DNA of 46,534 bases from an uncultured Pseudomonadota bacterium (lineage in GTDB: Bacteria > Myxococcota_A > UBA796 > GCA-2862545). This document shows, piece by piece, positions 17,842 through 25,636 of this stretch. The notes under the pieces are model-generated. The model was not told where the DNA came from. It searched no databases and saw only the letters and a list, made by a program, of their open reading frames with translations. The DNA lies in NCBI GenBank assembly GCA_903861005.1, contig CAIOSP010000057.1, positions 1 through 46,534 of the forward strand, written 5' to 3'. The position numbers and the translations under genes are program-made. Each line of letters opens with the position of its first letter. The first letter of the stretch is position 1.

Positions 17842-19239
17842 CTAGTACGCGAACGTCGCCAGAAAACGTCCCTGTACGTTGTCATACTCGACGCCGGGGT
17901 CGCTGGACTGACGACGCGCCCAGTAGCCGCCCACCTGGAACGTCAGGTAGCGCGTGGGCGTCAGGTTCAGCGCGCCGTCCACCTTCGCGAAGATGTCGCG
18001 ACGGGTGACCTCACCGGCGTAGCTCTCAAACCGGACGCTGCCCTCGAAGCGCGTGTTCACGTACTGGCCGAAGCGGCTCTCCAGGAACAGCTTGAGGTGG
18101 TTCTCCGCCACGTAGTTGGTGAAGAACGAGTCCTCGAAGTCCTTGCGGTACTCGAACGTCAGCTTCTGGCCGAACTTCTGCTTGTCGTCGAAGCCGAAGT
18201 TCGACGACACGCGGGCGCTCGCCAGGATGCCCTCGACCGGCGTGACGTTCGCGTCGAAGCCGACCGCCGCGCCGTCTGCTTCCGTCGCGGCGCCGCCGTT
18301 CGCGTTGGCCTCGTCGACGACGGAGGCGACGTCGTACTTGCCGAAGCCCCAGCCGGCCGTGAGGACGACCAGCACGTTGCGGCCCAAGCGACCGCGGATG
18401 CCGGTGCTGGCCTTGAAGAAATCGGAGTCCGGCAGCGCGAGGTACTCGCCCACGGCGCCAGCGTCACCGGTGTCCGGGTCGGCGGCGGTGCCCGTGTCAC
18501 CCGTGGGGAGCCAGTGCTGGTCCCAGCGGTTGAACAAGTACGAGGCGTCGACCACGAACGCCGTGTTCGGGAAGAAGCGCCACGCGAGGCCCAGGCGCGC
18601 CTCGTAGGTGTTCCGGTTGTCGAACGGGACCTGGCCCGTGACGCCGGGGATCCGGTAGTCATGGTAGGACCAGCCGCCACCCGGGACGATGTCGAGCTCA
18701 GGCCCGGGGCGGAACTTCAGGTCCAGGCCGAGGTCGTTGCGGAACTGGGTGTTGAGCGAGTTCGCCGAAACCTCTTCGTCCGTGGGCCGGTTGCGGAGCT
18801 TGGCCTCTTCATGCAGGCCAAACCCAAACACGCCCTCGGGGAGGACCTCAAGGCGCGTGTCGACGTGGAAGTCCGAGAACTGGTCGAGCCGCGGCGCGAT
18901 GTCCTTCTCGAAGAACTTGCGCATCTCGTAGCGACCATCCAGCGTCCAGCGGATCTTCTTGCCCTTCACGTCGATGCCGAGGGCAGGCGAAAGGTAGAAG
19001 TCCCAGGCCGGGATGATCGGCGAGTCGTGCCCGCGCGCGGGATTGTCCGTGGGGTCCGCGAGGTAGGCGTTCGAACGGCCTTCCACGCCCGCGGTCACCT
19101 CAGGTGTGACCGTGGCCGCGCCCGTGACGATGTGGTCTCCCGGGGCGCCAAACGCGGCCGGAGCCCAGCCCAGGGCGCAACAAAGCGACACCTGAACGGC
19201 CTTCCATCGGCGGAGGGTCTGGGTAGACACGAAAGTCAT
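17842..19239 (-). CDS. Predicted outer-membrane beta-barrel, likely partner of the OPX protein
   Basis: The 465-aa protein has a signal peptide (ending APAAFG) and many alternating hydrophobic/polar strands with aromatic girdle residues, for example IRWTLDGRYEMRKFF, YEARLGLAWRFF and YLTFQVGGYWARR. It ends in an aromatic C-terminal strand RFLATFAY, the signal recognised by the BAM machinery. A loop rich in Asp, Thr and Gly (DTGTAADPDTGDAGA) breaks one hairpin. I recognise no named family with certainty. The 75-bp spacing to the downstream OPX gene suggests a translocon of barrel plus periplasmic OPX ring, as described for myxobacterial exopolysaccharide systems. That pairing is inference. Confidence 0.75.
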   Translation of the reverse strand: MTFVSTQTLRRWKAVQVSLCCALGWAPAAFGAPGDHIVTGAATVTPEVTAGVEGRSNAYLADPTDNPARGHDSPIIPAWDFYLSPALGIDVKGKKIRWTLDGRYEMRKFFEKDIAPRLDQFSDFHVDTRLEVLPEGVFGFGLHEEAKLRNRPTDEEVSANSLNTQFRNDLGLDLKFRPGPELDIVPGGGWSYHDYRIPGVTGQVPFDNRNTYEARLGLAWRFFPNTAFVVDASYLFNRWDQHWLPTGDTGTAADPDTGDAGAVGEYLALPDSDFFKASTGIRGRLGRNVLVVLTAGWGFGKYDVASVVDEANANGGAATEADGAAVGFDANVTPVEGILASARVSSNFGFDDKQKFGQKLTFEYRKDFEDSFFTNYVAENHLKLFLESRFGQYVNTRFEGSVRFESYAGEVTRRDIFAKVDGALNLTPTRYLTFQVGGYWARRQSSDPGVEYDNVQGRFLATFAY

Positions 19240-19311
19240 TCGGCGCGCACTTACCCCAAAACACGCAAACGCGCTTGCTCGCGCTGCGTGCAGACGGTGT
19301 TCAGGGACGGA

Positions 19312-19866
19312 TCAGAACGGCGAAACATCGGCCGGATCGAATCCGTAGTCGAAGACGTCGCTCGAGAGCGCGCGAGTGTCGACGATCGCGTCGCCCACGC
19401 CACCCGTGACGTTGAGACGGGTGTTGCCGTCCTGAGCGCCGACACCGAGCGCACAGGTGGTGCCCTCCTGGCCCATGCGACGGCTCTCGCGGAGCGCGAT
19501 GGCGATCTTGCGGAACTGGAAGTCCGCCTGCTCCTTGTTGCCCGCGGCCAGCGCCGCGTTCATGGCAGCCTCTGCCGCCTCGGAGACCTGCAGCAGCGCC
19601 TTGGACGCGGCCAAGCTCTTCTCCACGCAAGGCTCACCCGTGCCGCCCGCCGACTTGCGCTTGGCGTCGTCGGAGAGGTGCGTGAGCGCCTTGACGATGC
19701 GCCGCTGCTCCTCATTCGCCTGGAGCGTGGCGGACTTCATCGCCGCCGGGTCGGCAGAGAGCATGCGCTCGAGATCGAGGGTGACCCCAGGGTCATCCGC
19801 GCGCGCCTCTTGCACAGGGCCAGCGACGGTCGCGAAGACAATCAAAGCCGCGATGATCCGGAACAT
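19312..19866 (-). CDS. Secreted helical protein of unknown function
   Basis: The 184-aa product starts at an ATG behind GGAGGAAT and has a clear signal peptide (MFRIIAALIVFATVAGPVQEARA). The mature part is mostly Ala/Glu/Lys-rich helix (about residues 35-140) with two cysteines (GEPCVEK and GTTCALG) that could form a disulphide in the periplasm. It ends with a Gly/Asp-rich tail. I recognise no domain. As first gene of the unit leading to the barrel and OPX genes, it may be an accessory of polysaccharide export. Confidence 0.7.
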   Translation of the reverse strand: MFRIIAALIVFATVAGPVQEARADDPGVTLDLERMLSADPAAMKSATLQANEEQRRIVKALTHLSDDAKRKSAGGTGEPCVEKSLAASKALLQVSEAAEAAMNAALAAGNKEQADFQFRKIAIALRESRRMGQEGTTCALGVGAQDGNTRLNVTGGVGDAIVDTRALSSDVFDYGFDPADVSPF

Positions 19867-19899
19867 GGTGATTCCTCCGACTAGGTCTGCCACTAGCTT

Positions 19900-19928
19900 T
19901 GGATAGACGACGATCGCGGTTCCGTCAA
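19900..19928 (-). promoter_or_regulatory. Sigma-70-like promoter of the export unit
   Basis: On the minus strand TTGACG (19923-19928) and TATCCA (19900-19905) are separated by exactly 17 bp, placing a start of transcription near 19893, about 27 bases before the gene. It is one of the best promoter matches I see in the window. Confidence 0.6.
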
Positions 19929-19930
19929 GC

Positions 19931-19949
19931 TGTGAACGCCGCGTTCACA
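19931..19949. promoter_or_regulatory. 19-bp perfect palindrome abutting the -35 box
   Basis: TGTGAACGCCGCGTTCACA has nine-base arms around a single central C and ends two bases upstream of the -35 hexamer. This is a typical place for an activator or repressor dimer. It also lies 62 bp past the end of the AgmX gene, so a role as a transcript-end hairpin is possible, but no T tract follows. Confidence 0.5.
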
Positions 19950-20011
19950 CACAAGATGTTTCGGTCGGACGAGCACGCCGTTTCAGCCCAAATTTCCGAC
20001 GCGAGATGCCT

Positions 20012-21346
20012 TCACTCCTCGTGGGAGGTCAGCACGAAGGGCACCTTCGCGTCGCCGTCTTCGACGCCCGTAAAGTCCCAACGCATCACCTTCTTGCGGA
20101 TGCAGTCGGACAGGGTGTCGTCGCCGGTGGTGTTGTCGGCGATGAACACGTCCTTGGGCACGCCGCCGGTCACCGTCAGCGCCACGACCACGCGGCCGGA
20201 GAGCTTGGGGTTGGCCTTGAGCGAGGTCTCGTAGCAGAACTGAATGTTGCCACGGTACTTACGGACGATCTTGCCGACGCTGGCGACGTCCGCCGGGCCA
20301 TCGATGTCGCCGATGTCCGGGGTGTTCGCCTTCACGACGCGAACGCTGGCGCTGCCGCTGACGCGACTGACGCCGTCTGCGCCCGCGGTGACGCCGCCGA
20401 TGCCGCGGTCGCCGCCGGGGGGGCCGTCGCCAGTGCGGATCAGACCGCCGGAGGTGGAGCCCGCGATGTTGGAGGCCTCGGCGAGGCGCGCGGCCATGCC
20501 GTTGTCGTACGCGTCCGCGTTGGACACGACGAGGCCGGAGCTGTTCTCACCCAACGAGCCTTCCAGCTTGGCCTTGAGCAGCTTGAACAGCTCGGAGTTC
20601 TGCTGCATGTCGTTTCGCGCCTGAGCGACCGCTTCCTCGCGGTTCTTGGGCGGCTTGGGAGTGGAGTCCTCGGCGGGAGCGGCCTCAGCGGGCTTCTCCT
20701 CGTCCTTGGGCTTGTCCTCAGCAGGCTTCTCCTTAGGCTTCTCGGTGACCACGGGCGGCTTGGCCTGGTACTCGGCGATCATGCCGACGTACTTGTCGAA
20801 CGAGGGCGGCGGGATGGTGGCCGTAGCCGCCCACACGCCGACCGCGGCGCCGATGGAGTAGAAGAGCAGGATAAAGCCGAGGAACGTGGAGTCCTCGAAC
20901 GACACCAGCGGGCGCCGGAACGACTGCGGCGCGATGGGCTGCGGCGCGGGCGCGACGACGGCCTGGCTGACGAACTGGAACAGGACCTTAGCTTCACCGA
21001 TGGTGAGCTTGCCCTTGTCGCCGAACGTGAGCGCGACCTGACTCAGGCCGGTGGCGTCCTTGGCGAGCGAGCCGTCGCGGCGCGACTTCTCCAGCACCAA
21101 GGGGGCGCCGGAGGCCGTGACCTTGCCGCGGATGGTGTCGGTGGCCTGGAGGATGTAGGCGCCGTCCTTCCAAAGGAAGAGCGCGAAGTCACCGGTCTGC
21201 CCGGGCACCTGGACCGGGAAGGTGGCTGTTGGCCCGACGCCGAAGACCACGGACTCGCCCGGCGTGATCACCCGCTCCTCGACGAGCTTGTCGTCGCGGA
21301 CGAGACCGACGCGGAGGACCTTGGTTTCGAGCGGAGCCGCGCTCAT
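20012..21346 (-). CDS. FHA-like/TM/AgmX-PglI C-terminal (TonB-like) energy transducer, GltG/GltJ-like
   Basis: The 444-aa protein has a cytosolic beta-rich N-terminal domain resembling FHA (about residues 10-127), one membrane helix at 154-176 and a Lys/Glu/Pro-rich periplasmic linker (about 190-245). It ends in the AgmX/PglI C-terminal domain at about 360-444: VRKYRGNIQFCYET, SGRVVVALTVTGGVPKDV and CIRKKVMRWDF, with a conserved cysteine pair. This tail resembles TonB and is a hallmark of myxobacterial gliding and secretion machines. The start at 21346 has AGGAAGGA upstream. As the last gene after tolQ-tolR-tolR it probably transmits proton-motive-force energy to the periplasm or outer membrane. 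Confidence 0.85.
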   Translation of the reverse strand: MSAAPLETKVLRVGLVRDDKLVEERVITPGESVVFGVGPTATFPVQVPGQTGDFALFLWKDGAYILQATDTIRGKVTASGAPLVLEKSRRDGSLAKDATGLSQVALTFGDKGKLTIGEAKVLFQFVSQAVVAPAPQPIAPQSFRRPLVSFEDSTFLGFILLFYSIGAAVGVWAATATIPPPSFDKYVGMIAEYQAKPPVVTEKPKEKPAEDKPKDEEKPAEAAPAEDSTPKPPKNREEAVAQARNDMQQNSELFKLLKAKLEGSLGENSSGLVVSNADAYDNGMAARLAEASNIAGSTSGGLIRTGDGPPGGDRGIGGVTAGADGVSRVSGSASVRVVKANTPDIGDIDGPADVASVGKIVRKYRGNIQFCYETSLKANPKLSGRVVVALTVTGGVPKDVFIADNTTGDDTLSDCIRKKVMRWDFTGVEDGDAKVPFVLTSHEE

Positions 21347-21434
21347 GCGTTTCCTTCCTGCCCGCGACGCGGGACTTCCTGATCCGTCGGTAACCCGAGG
21401 AACAGACACGCTGGTTCCAGAACGGTTCCCGCTT

Positions 21435-22034
21435 TCACTCGGTCTTTTCCGTGGCCTTCATGACGACCAGTTCGTACTTGGCAAAGTGCGCCTGCCCTGC
21501 GCTGTGCAGGACGGCGTTGAGCAGCTCGTAGGGCGTAGTCTCATGGGCGACCAGGACCAGCTTGCCGTCGAAAGGAGGACCGCCGGCGGCCGCGACCTGG
21601 TCGATGCGGTTCTTCTCGAGGTCGAGCGCGTCGCGCACGGGCGCGATCAAGCCGTCCACATCCACCGTGGTCGGGAAGGAGGCGACCGTCATGACGGGCT
21701 TGTCGTTGACCAAGATCTGCTCGGCGGTGACGGTCACCTTGGTGGCCGCCTCCATCAGCATCTTGGTGGTCGACGCGGGCGGGTGCAGAGACAGGTTGAC
21801 GTTGATGTTGCCCGGGTCGGTCGCGAAGCTCTGAACCAGGAACACCAGCAGGATGGTCATGATGTCCATCATAGGCGTCAGGTTCAGGTGCGTGATGTCC
21901 TCACCGGGGATCTTGTCCTGGTGACCACCGCGACGACGATGACGCCGATGCGCCTGCGCGTCCTCTTCCGAGTGGGAGGTGCGGACCAGCGCGGACAGAG
22001 CCGACGGGGTCTCGGGCTGTTCGGGCTCCATCAT
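21435..22034 (-). CDS. ExbD/TolR-family proton-channel subunit (second of two)
   Basis: The 199-aa protein has a 45-residue charged cytosolic segment rich in His and Arg, then a membrane helix LTPMMDIMTILLVFLVQSF. This carries the conserved Asp that relays protons in ExbD/TolR/MotB-like subunits. The periplasmic domain ends in a TolR-like fold (LVLVAHETTPYELLNAVL). GGGAGG precedes the ATGATG start, which overlaps the stop of the preceding tolR-like gene by four bases. It pairs with the neighbouring TolR-like and TolQ-like proteins. Confidence 0.9.
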   Translation of the reverse strand: MMEPEQPETPSALSALVRTSHSEEDAQAHRRHRRRGGHQDKIPGEDITHLNLTPMMDIMTILLVFLVQSFATDPGNINVNLSLHPPASTTKMLMEAATKVTVTAEQILVNDKPVMTVASFPTTVDVDGLIAPVRDALDLEKNRIDQVAAAGGPPFDGKLVLVAHETTPYELLNAVLHSAGQAHFAKYELVVMKATEKTE

Positions 22035-22564
22035 CCGCCTCCCGTCGCGGCGACAGGCGCGCCGAAGAGGATCGCCGGGAACATGATCTTGTCCTCGTCC
22101 ATGCGGACCGAGTCCATCGCCGAGACGACGTCACGGTAGGCCGTGCCAGTCTCGCCCACGACGATGAGGGACTCGCCGAGACGGTAGTCCTTCTTCCACT
22201 GCTTGAGCGTGTCGTGAAGCTTGACGACGTCGAACGTCTTCTTTCCGGCCGCTTCGGGGTCCGCGATCTTGGGAATCTGGATGGTGGCCTGGAACTGCGT
22301 GGTCTCTTCCGCGGCCAGCAGCAGGTAGCCGTCTGCCCGCATGAACAGAGTGACCGTCGCCTCAGGGTCCTTGGCGGCGGCCGCGCCCGCCCCACCCAGC
22401 TCGGGCGGGAGGAGTTCGATCATGCGGAACTCGATCACGATCTGGAACGTAAAGACCAAGTAGATCACCAGGGTGGTGATCATGTCCAGGTAAGGCGTGA
22501 GGTTGAGCTCGCCGTCCTCACCCTCGTCCTCAAGCTCGTCGTGACTGTGCCTCGACCGTCTCAT
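22031..22564 (-). CDS. ExbD/TolR-family proton-channel subunit (first of two)
   Basis: The 177-aa protein has an acidic cytosolic N-terminus (DELEDEGEDGEL), a membrane helix NLTPYLDMITTLVIYLVFTF with the conserved Asp, and a periplasmic domain (ESLIVVGETGTAYRDVVSAM). The ATG at 22564 is best placed after GGGAGAGGG; a TTG/ATG pair at 22579/22576 lacks this. It differs clearly from the second TolR copy, so the two are not a recent duplication. Two distinct TolR-type proteins with one TolQ is the composition of the M. xanthus AglRQS motor. Confidence 0.9.
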   Translation of the reverse strand: MRRSRHSHDELEDEGEDGELNLTPYLDMITTLVIYLVFTFQIVIEFRMIELLPPELGGAGAAAAKDPEATVTLFMRADGYLLLAAEETTQFQATIQIPKIADPEAAGKKTFDVVKLHDTLKQWKKDYRLGESLIVVGETGTAYRDVVSAMDSVRMDEDKIMFPAILFGAPVAATGGG

Positions 22565-22594
22565 TCCCTCTCCCATCAAGCTGCGGGAATCAGA

Positions 22595-23266
22595 CTACGA
22601 CGCCTGGGGAGCAGACTTGGCCGCTTCACGGCCCTCTTCCTCAAGACGGCGGCGCGTGAGAATGTTCTCGATGCGGATCGCCGTGTGGTCCACCGACGCC
22701 AGCAGATTGCGGACGAGCGTGGAGAGGATCATGTGGAAGAAGATGCACGTGACGGCGATCGACAGGCCGAACGCCGTGTTGTTCATGGCGTGCGCGATGC
22801 CGCGGGTCAGCAGAATCGACTTCTGGTCAGGTGCCGCTTCACCGATGGCGGCGAAGGACTCGATCAGACCGAAGACGGTGCCAACCAGACCGATGAGGGT
22901 GGCCAAGTTGGCGATGCCGAAGAGGATGCCCGCGCGCTTCTGGATGCGGGGCTTGACCTCCATCAGCGTCTCGTCAATGGCCGAGCCGACCGCGTTGGCG
23001 CCCAGGCGAGCCTGGTTCAGCGCGGCGTGGACGACCGTGGCCGCCGCAGCGCCGTCATTGATCGTGCACAGCTTGACCGCGCGGTCGATGTTTCCGCCCA
23101 TGACGGAGTTCTCGACCGCGTCGAGGAACTTCTTCTCGTCCAGGCGCAGACGGCTCGTCAGCACCACGAGCCGCTCCGCAACCACCGCCAGTGCGAACAC
23201 CAGAATGGCCAGATTGACGTACATGATGTTGCCGCCGTCCTGGAAGAACTTCGCGATGCTCGTCAT
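22595..23266 (-). CDS. TolQ/ExbB/MotA-family proton channel (AglR-like)
   Basis: The 223-aa protein has three membrane helices: IMYVNLAILVFALAVVAERLV near the N-terminus, GILFGIANLATLIGLVGTVFGLI and NTAFGLSIAVTCIFFHMIL. The GLVGTVFGLI and NTAFGL stretches are the conserved ExbB/TolQ/MotA channel signature. A cytosolic loop separates helices 1 and 2. The start at MTSIAKFF (23266) follows GGAG by about ten bases. As the first gene of tolQ-tolR-tolR-agmX it probably forms the stator that uses the proton gradient. Confidence 0.92.
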   Translation of the reverse strand: MTSIAKFFQDGGNIMYVNLAILVFALAVVAERLVVLTSRLRLDEKKFLDAVENSVMGGNIDRAVKLCTINDGAAAATVVHAALNQARLGANAVGSAIDETLMEVKPRIQKRAGILFGIANLATLIGLVGTVFGLIESFAAIGEAAPDQKSILLTRGIAHAMNNTAFGLSIAVTCIFFHMILSTLVRNLLASVDHTAIRIENILTRRRLEEEGREAAKSAPQAS

Positions 23267-23357
23267 GGGGCATTTGCTCCGAGTGTAAAGGGCGATTCGC
23301 GGACCGTGCCGGGCGCTTGGCATCCGGGCGCCGACGATGGGCCCCCAAAGCGCCTCG

Positions 23358-23387
23358 GTCGTATCACACGGTTTCTCAATCTGCCAA
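23358..23387 (-). promoter_or_regulatory. Candidate promoter for the tolQ-tolR-tolR-agmX unit
   Basis: On the minus strand TTGGCA (23382-23387) and TACGAC (23358-23363) are 18 bp apart, in the only sizeable gap (23267-23537) of this minus-strand block. The match is moderate. The rest of the gap shows nothing I can name. Confidence 0.3.
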
Positions 23388-23537
23388 AGCGATTGGAGTC
23401 CTCGACGGGCTCCTGACGCATTCCCCATCGTTCGGAACGAGGTCCACCCGCATCCCTCTCACGACAACGTGACACAACGACACCACCGGGCCGCCCCGCC
23501 TTCCAAGGCCAACGGGAAAACGCGCAGGGGATTTGCG

Positions 23538-23798
23538 CTAGAACGGAGGATCCTGGACGGCTTCGACCACGCGGTTGAGGAAGTCCTCGCTCAGCTGGAG
23601 CTGGAAGCCCTTGTCGAGGTTCTCGCGGCGGATGACGATCACCACCTCGGGCTTCTGGACCTTACCGACGATCTTGAAGCCGCCGTCCTCGAAGACGAGC
23701 TTGTCGTCCTCGGGCTTGGCCGCGTCCTGAGCGTGAGCGGCCGGCGCCCAGGCGAGACCGACGAAGAGCGCCGCCGCGAACGTGAAGAGCTTGGTCAT
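23538..23798 (-). CDS. Small secreted protein of unknown function
   Basis: The 86-aa product has a clear signal peptide (MTKLFTFAAALFVGLAWAPAAHA) and a compact mature part with strands KIVGKVQKPEVVIVI and a closing helix LSEDFLNRVVEAV. I recognise no domain. The ATG overlaps the stop of the TPR lipoprotein gene by one base (TGATG) and has GGAGGAAAG just upstream, so it is probably translated after it. Its place between the TPR proteins and the TolQR-AgmX genes suggests a periplasmic component of the same machine. Confidence 0.7.
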   Translation of the reverse strand: MTKLFTFAAALFVGLAWAPAAHAQDAAKPEDDKLVFEDGGFKIVGKVQKPEVVIVIRRENLDKGFQLQLSEDFLNRVVEAVQDPPF

Positions 23799-25636
23799 CA
23801 CTTTCCTCCACCGACGTCCCAGGGGGACGGCTCGGGTGCGGGAGCGGGAGCCGGGGCAGGTACAGGTGCCGGGGCAGGTGCCGGCGTCGCGGCGCCGGTC
23901 GACCACGGACTGTCGGCCGGAGCAGGCGCGGGTGCAGGAACCGGAGCCGGTGCGGGCTTCGGGGCGGGCGCGGGCGCCGGAGCAGGAGCGGGCTTCGGAG
24001 CGGGCGCGGGGACAGGCGCCGGAGCAGGAGCGGGCTTGGGCGCAGGCGCGGCGGCCGGAGCCGGGGCGGCCACGCCGCTCGACCACGGGCTGTCGGCGGG
24101 CACGACCGGAGTCGGCGAGGGCGCGGGCGCGGGCTTCGGCGCGGGGGCTGGAACGGGCGCGGGGGCCGGAGCGGGCTTCGGTGCGGGAGCCGGAACAGGC
24201 GCCGGCGCAGGCGTCGCGGCAGGAGCCGGAGCCGGCTTCGGCGCAGGAGCCGGGACAGGCGCCGCAGCCGGAGCAGGCGTCGCGGCAGGCAAGGGCGCGG
24301 GAGCCGGAGCCGGCTTCGGCGCAGGAGGCGGAACAGGCGCCGGCGTCGCGGCAGGCGCGGGCGCCGGTGCAGGCGCCGCGGCAGGCGCGGGCGTCGGTGC
24401 AGGCGCAGGAGTCGCGGCCTGCTGGGCGGCCTGAGCCGCACGTGCCGCCGCGGCTTCCGCCGCCTTGCGAGCGCGCTCGGCGTCTCGGACGGCGCGCTCC
24501 TTGTCCTTCTGCACGGCGGTCACGTACTCAGCCGCGCGCTTGGACTCGACGCCGCCCATGCTCACGTACTGACCGAACCGCGCGATGGCGCCGTCGTAGT
24601 CGTGTACGTCGTCGGCGAGCAGGATGCCCAGGTTGAAGTTGGGCGTGGGGTCCGTGGGCTGCAGGGCGAGCGCCTGCTCCCAGATCCGCTTGGCGTCCTG
24701 CGTGCGGCCCACGCCGCGGTACGCGGCGCCGAGGTCGAGCATGACGGCGTGGTTGCCGGGAGACCGCTCGAGCGCGCGCTCCAGCAGCGGCACGGCGTCG
24801 GTGAACGCGTGATCGGTCAGGTAAAACCGCGCCATGTAGACGAGGCCCGCCATGCCGTTCGGGTCGAGTTCGACCGCGCGCTTGAGGCGGACCTCGGCCT
24901 GGTAGCGCTCGCCCTGGCGGTACTGCGTCCAGCCAAAATGCGCCTGGAGCGCGGCGTCCGACTCTGCGCCGGGGACGGTCTCGGCCTTCTCGAAGATGAA
25001 CCGGGCCAGGCCGAGTTCATTGAGCTGAAGCCAAGCCTGCCCCATCAGGTCGTACACGCGCAGGTCGCGCGAGTTCACGCGCAGCGCGGACTTGGCCGCG
25101 TCGATCGCATCCTTCGCGCGGCCAAGCGCCACGAGGGCACCGAGCTTCGCGACGTGCGCGTCGATCGACTTGGCGTCGAGCGCGATCGCGCGCTCGTAGC
25201 GGGACAGCGCGCTGGACGCGTTGCCCGCGGCCTCTTCGGACTGACCGAGGCCGATCCACGCGGGCGCCATGTTGGCGTCGAGCGAGGTGGCCTTGGTGAA
25301 GGCATCACCGGCCTCACGGAACATCGCCGAGCGGTATCGGGCCACGCCCAGATCGTACCAGCCGATCGCGCTGTTCGGCGCGGCGGCGACGACGTCTTCG
25401 AGCAGCTTGCGCGCGCGGAGCAAGTCAGGCTCCTGGCCCGTGCCGAGCAGCTCAAGCGCGGTGCCGACGCGCTCCCCCACCGACACCGGCGCGGGCGGCG
25501 CCACGGGGGCGTCGGTCGTCGCGGCGGGCGCAGCGGTGGGCGCAGGCGCCGGAGCAGGCTCACCGACAGCGGCCGGCGGCTTCTTTGGGCAACCGGCGAG
25601 GAGCGCGAGCAGCAGCAGCCAACGGGTGTTCGTCAT
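23798..25636 (-). CDS. TPR-repeat lipoprotein with a long Pro-Ala tail (GltE-like in layout)
   Basis: The 612-aa protein has a lipoprotein signal ending LLAGC (Cys16) and about seven TPR-like helical hairpins at residues 55-370 (for example IGWYDLGVARYRSAMFREAG and AWIGLGQSEEAAGNASSAL). An Ala/Arg/Glu-rich helix follows at about 370-400, then some 200 residues of Pro, Ala and Lys. The tail is interrupted by DSPWSSG, DSPWSTG and, near the end, PSPWDVGGGK. The TPR part should bind partner proteins; the tail may span periplasm or peptidoglycan. The gene overlaps both neighbours (ATGA upstream, TGATG downstream). The likeness to gliding TPR lipoproteins such as GltE rests on layout, not alignment. 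Confidence 0.85.
   Translation of the reverse strand: MTNTRWLLLLALLAGCPKKPPAAVGEPAPAPAPTAAPAATTDAPVAPPAPVSVGERVGTALELLGTGQEPDLLRARKLLEDVVAAAPNSAIGWYDLGVARYRSAMFREAGDAFTKATSLDANMAPAWIGLGQSEEAAGNASSALSRYERAIALDAKSIDAHVAKLGALVALGRAKDAIDAAKSALRVNSRDLRVYDLMGQAWLQLNELGLARFIFEKAETVPGAESDAALQAHFGWTQYRQGERYQAEVRLKRAVELDPNGMAGLVYMARFYLTDHAFTDAVPLLERALERSPGNHAVMLDLGAAYRGVGRTQDAKRIWEQALALQPTDPTPNFNLGILLADDVHDYDGAIARFGQYVSMGGVESKRAAEYVTAVQKDKERAVRDAERARKAAEAAAARAAQAAQQAATPAPAPTPAPAAAPAPAPAPAATPAPVPPPAPKPAPAPAPLPAATPAPAAAPVPAPAPKPAPAPAATPAPAPVPAPAPKPAPAPAPVPAPAPKPAPAPSPTPVVPADSPWSSGVAAPAPAAAPAPKPAPAPAPVPAPAPKPAPAPAPAPAPKPAPAPVPAPAPAPADSPWSTGAATPAPAPAPVPAPAPAPAPEPSPWDVGGGK
23820..24415 (-). repeat. Low-complexity Pro-Ala coding repeat
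   Basis: About 600 bp of imperfect GC-rich short repeats encode alternating Pro/Ala with Lys-Pro-Ala steps. The longer units encode PAPAPKPAPAPAPVPAPA-like blocks. Each of three sub-blocks ends with a Ser-Pro-Trp motif. Such tracts are prone to length change. Confidence 0.8.

Noticed and set aside
21435-22564. Recent duplication of the TolR gene
   Set aside because: The two proteins share only the membrane-helix motif and general fold pattern; tails and periplasmic parts differ.
23820-24415. Possible CRISPR or tandem non-coding repeat
   Set aside because: The repeats are irregular, keep the reading frame and have no unique spacers of constant length.
23337-24434. Plus-strand open frame with long Gly-Ala repeats resembling PE_PGRS proteins
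   Set aside because: It is the complement of the Pro-Ala tail of the TPR lipoprotein. Codon bias, the signal peptide and coupled overlaps support only the minus strand.
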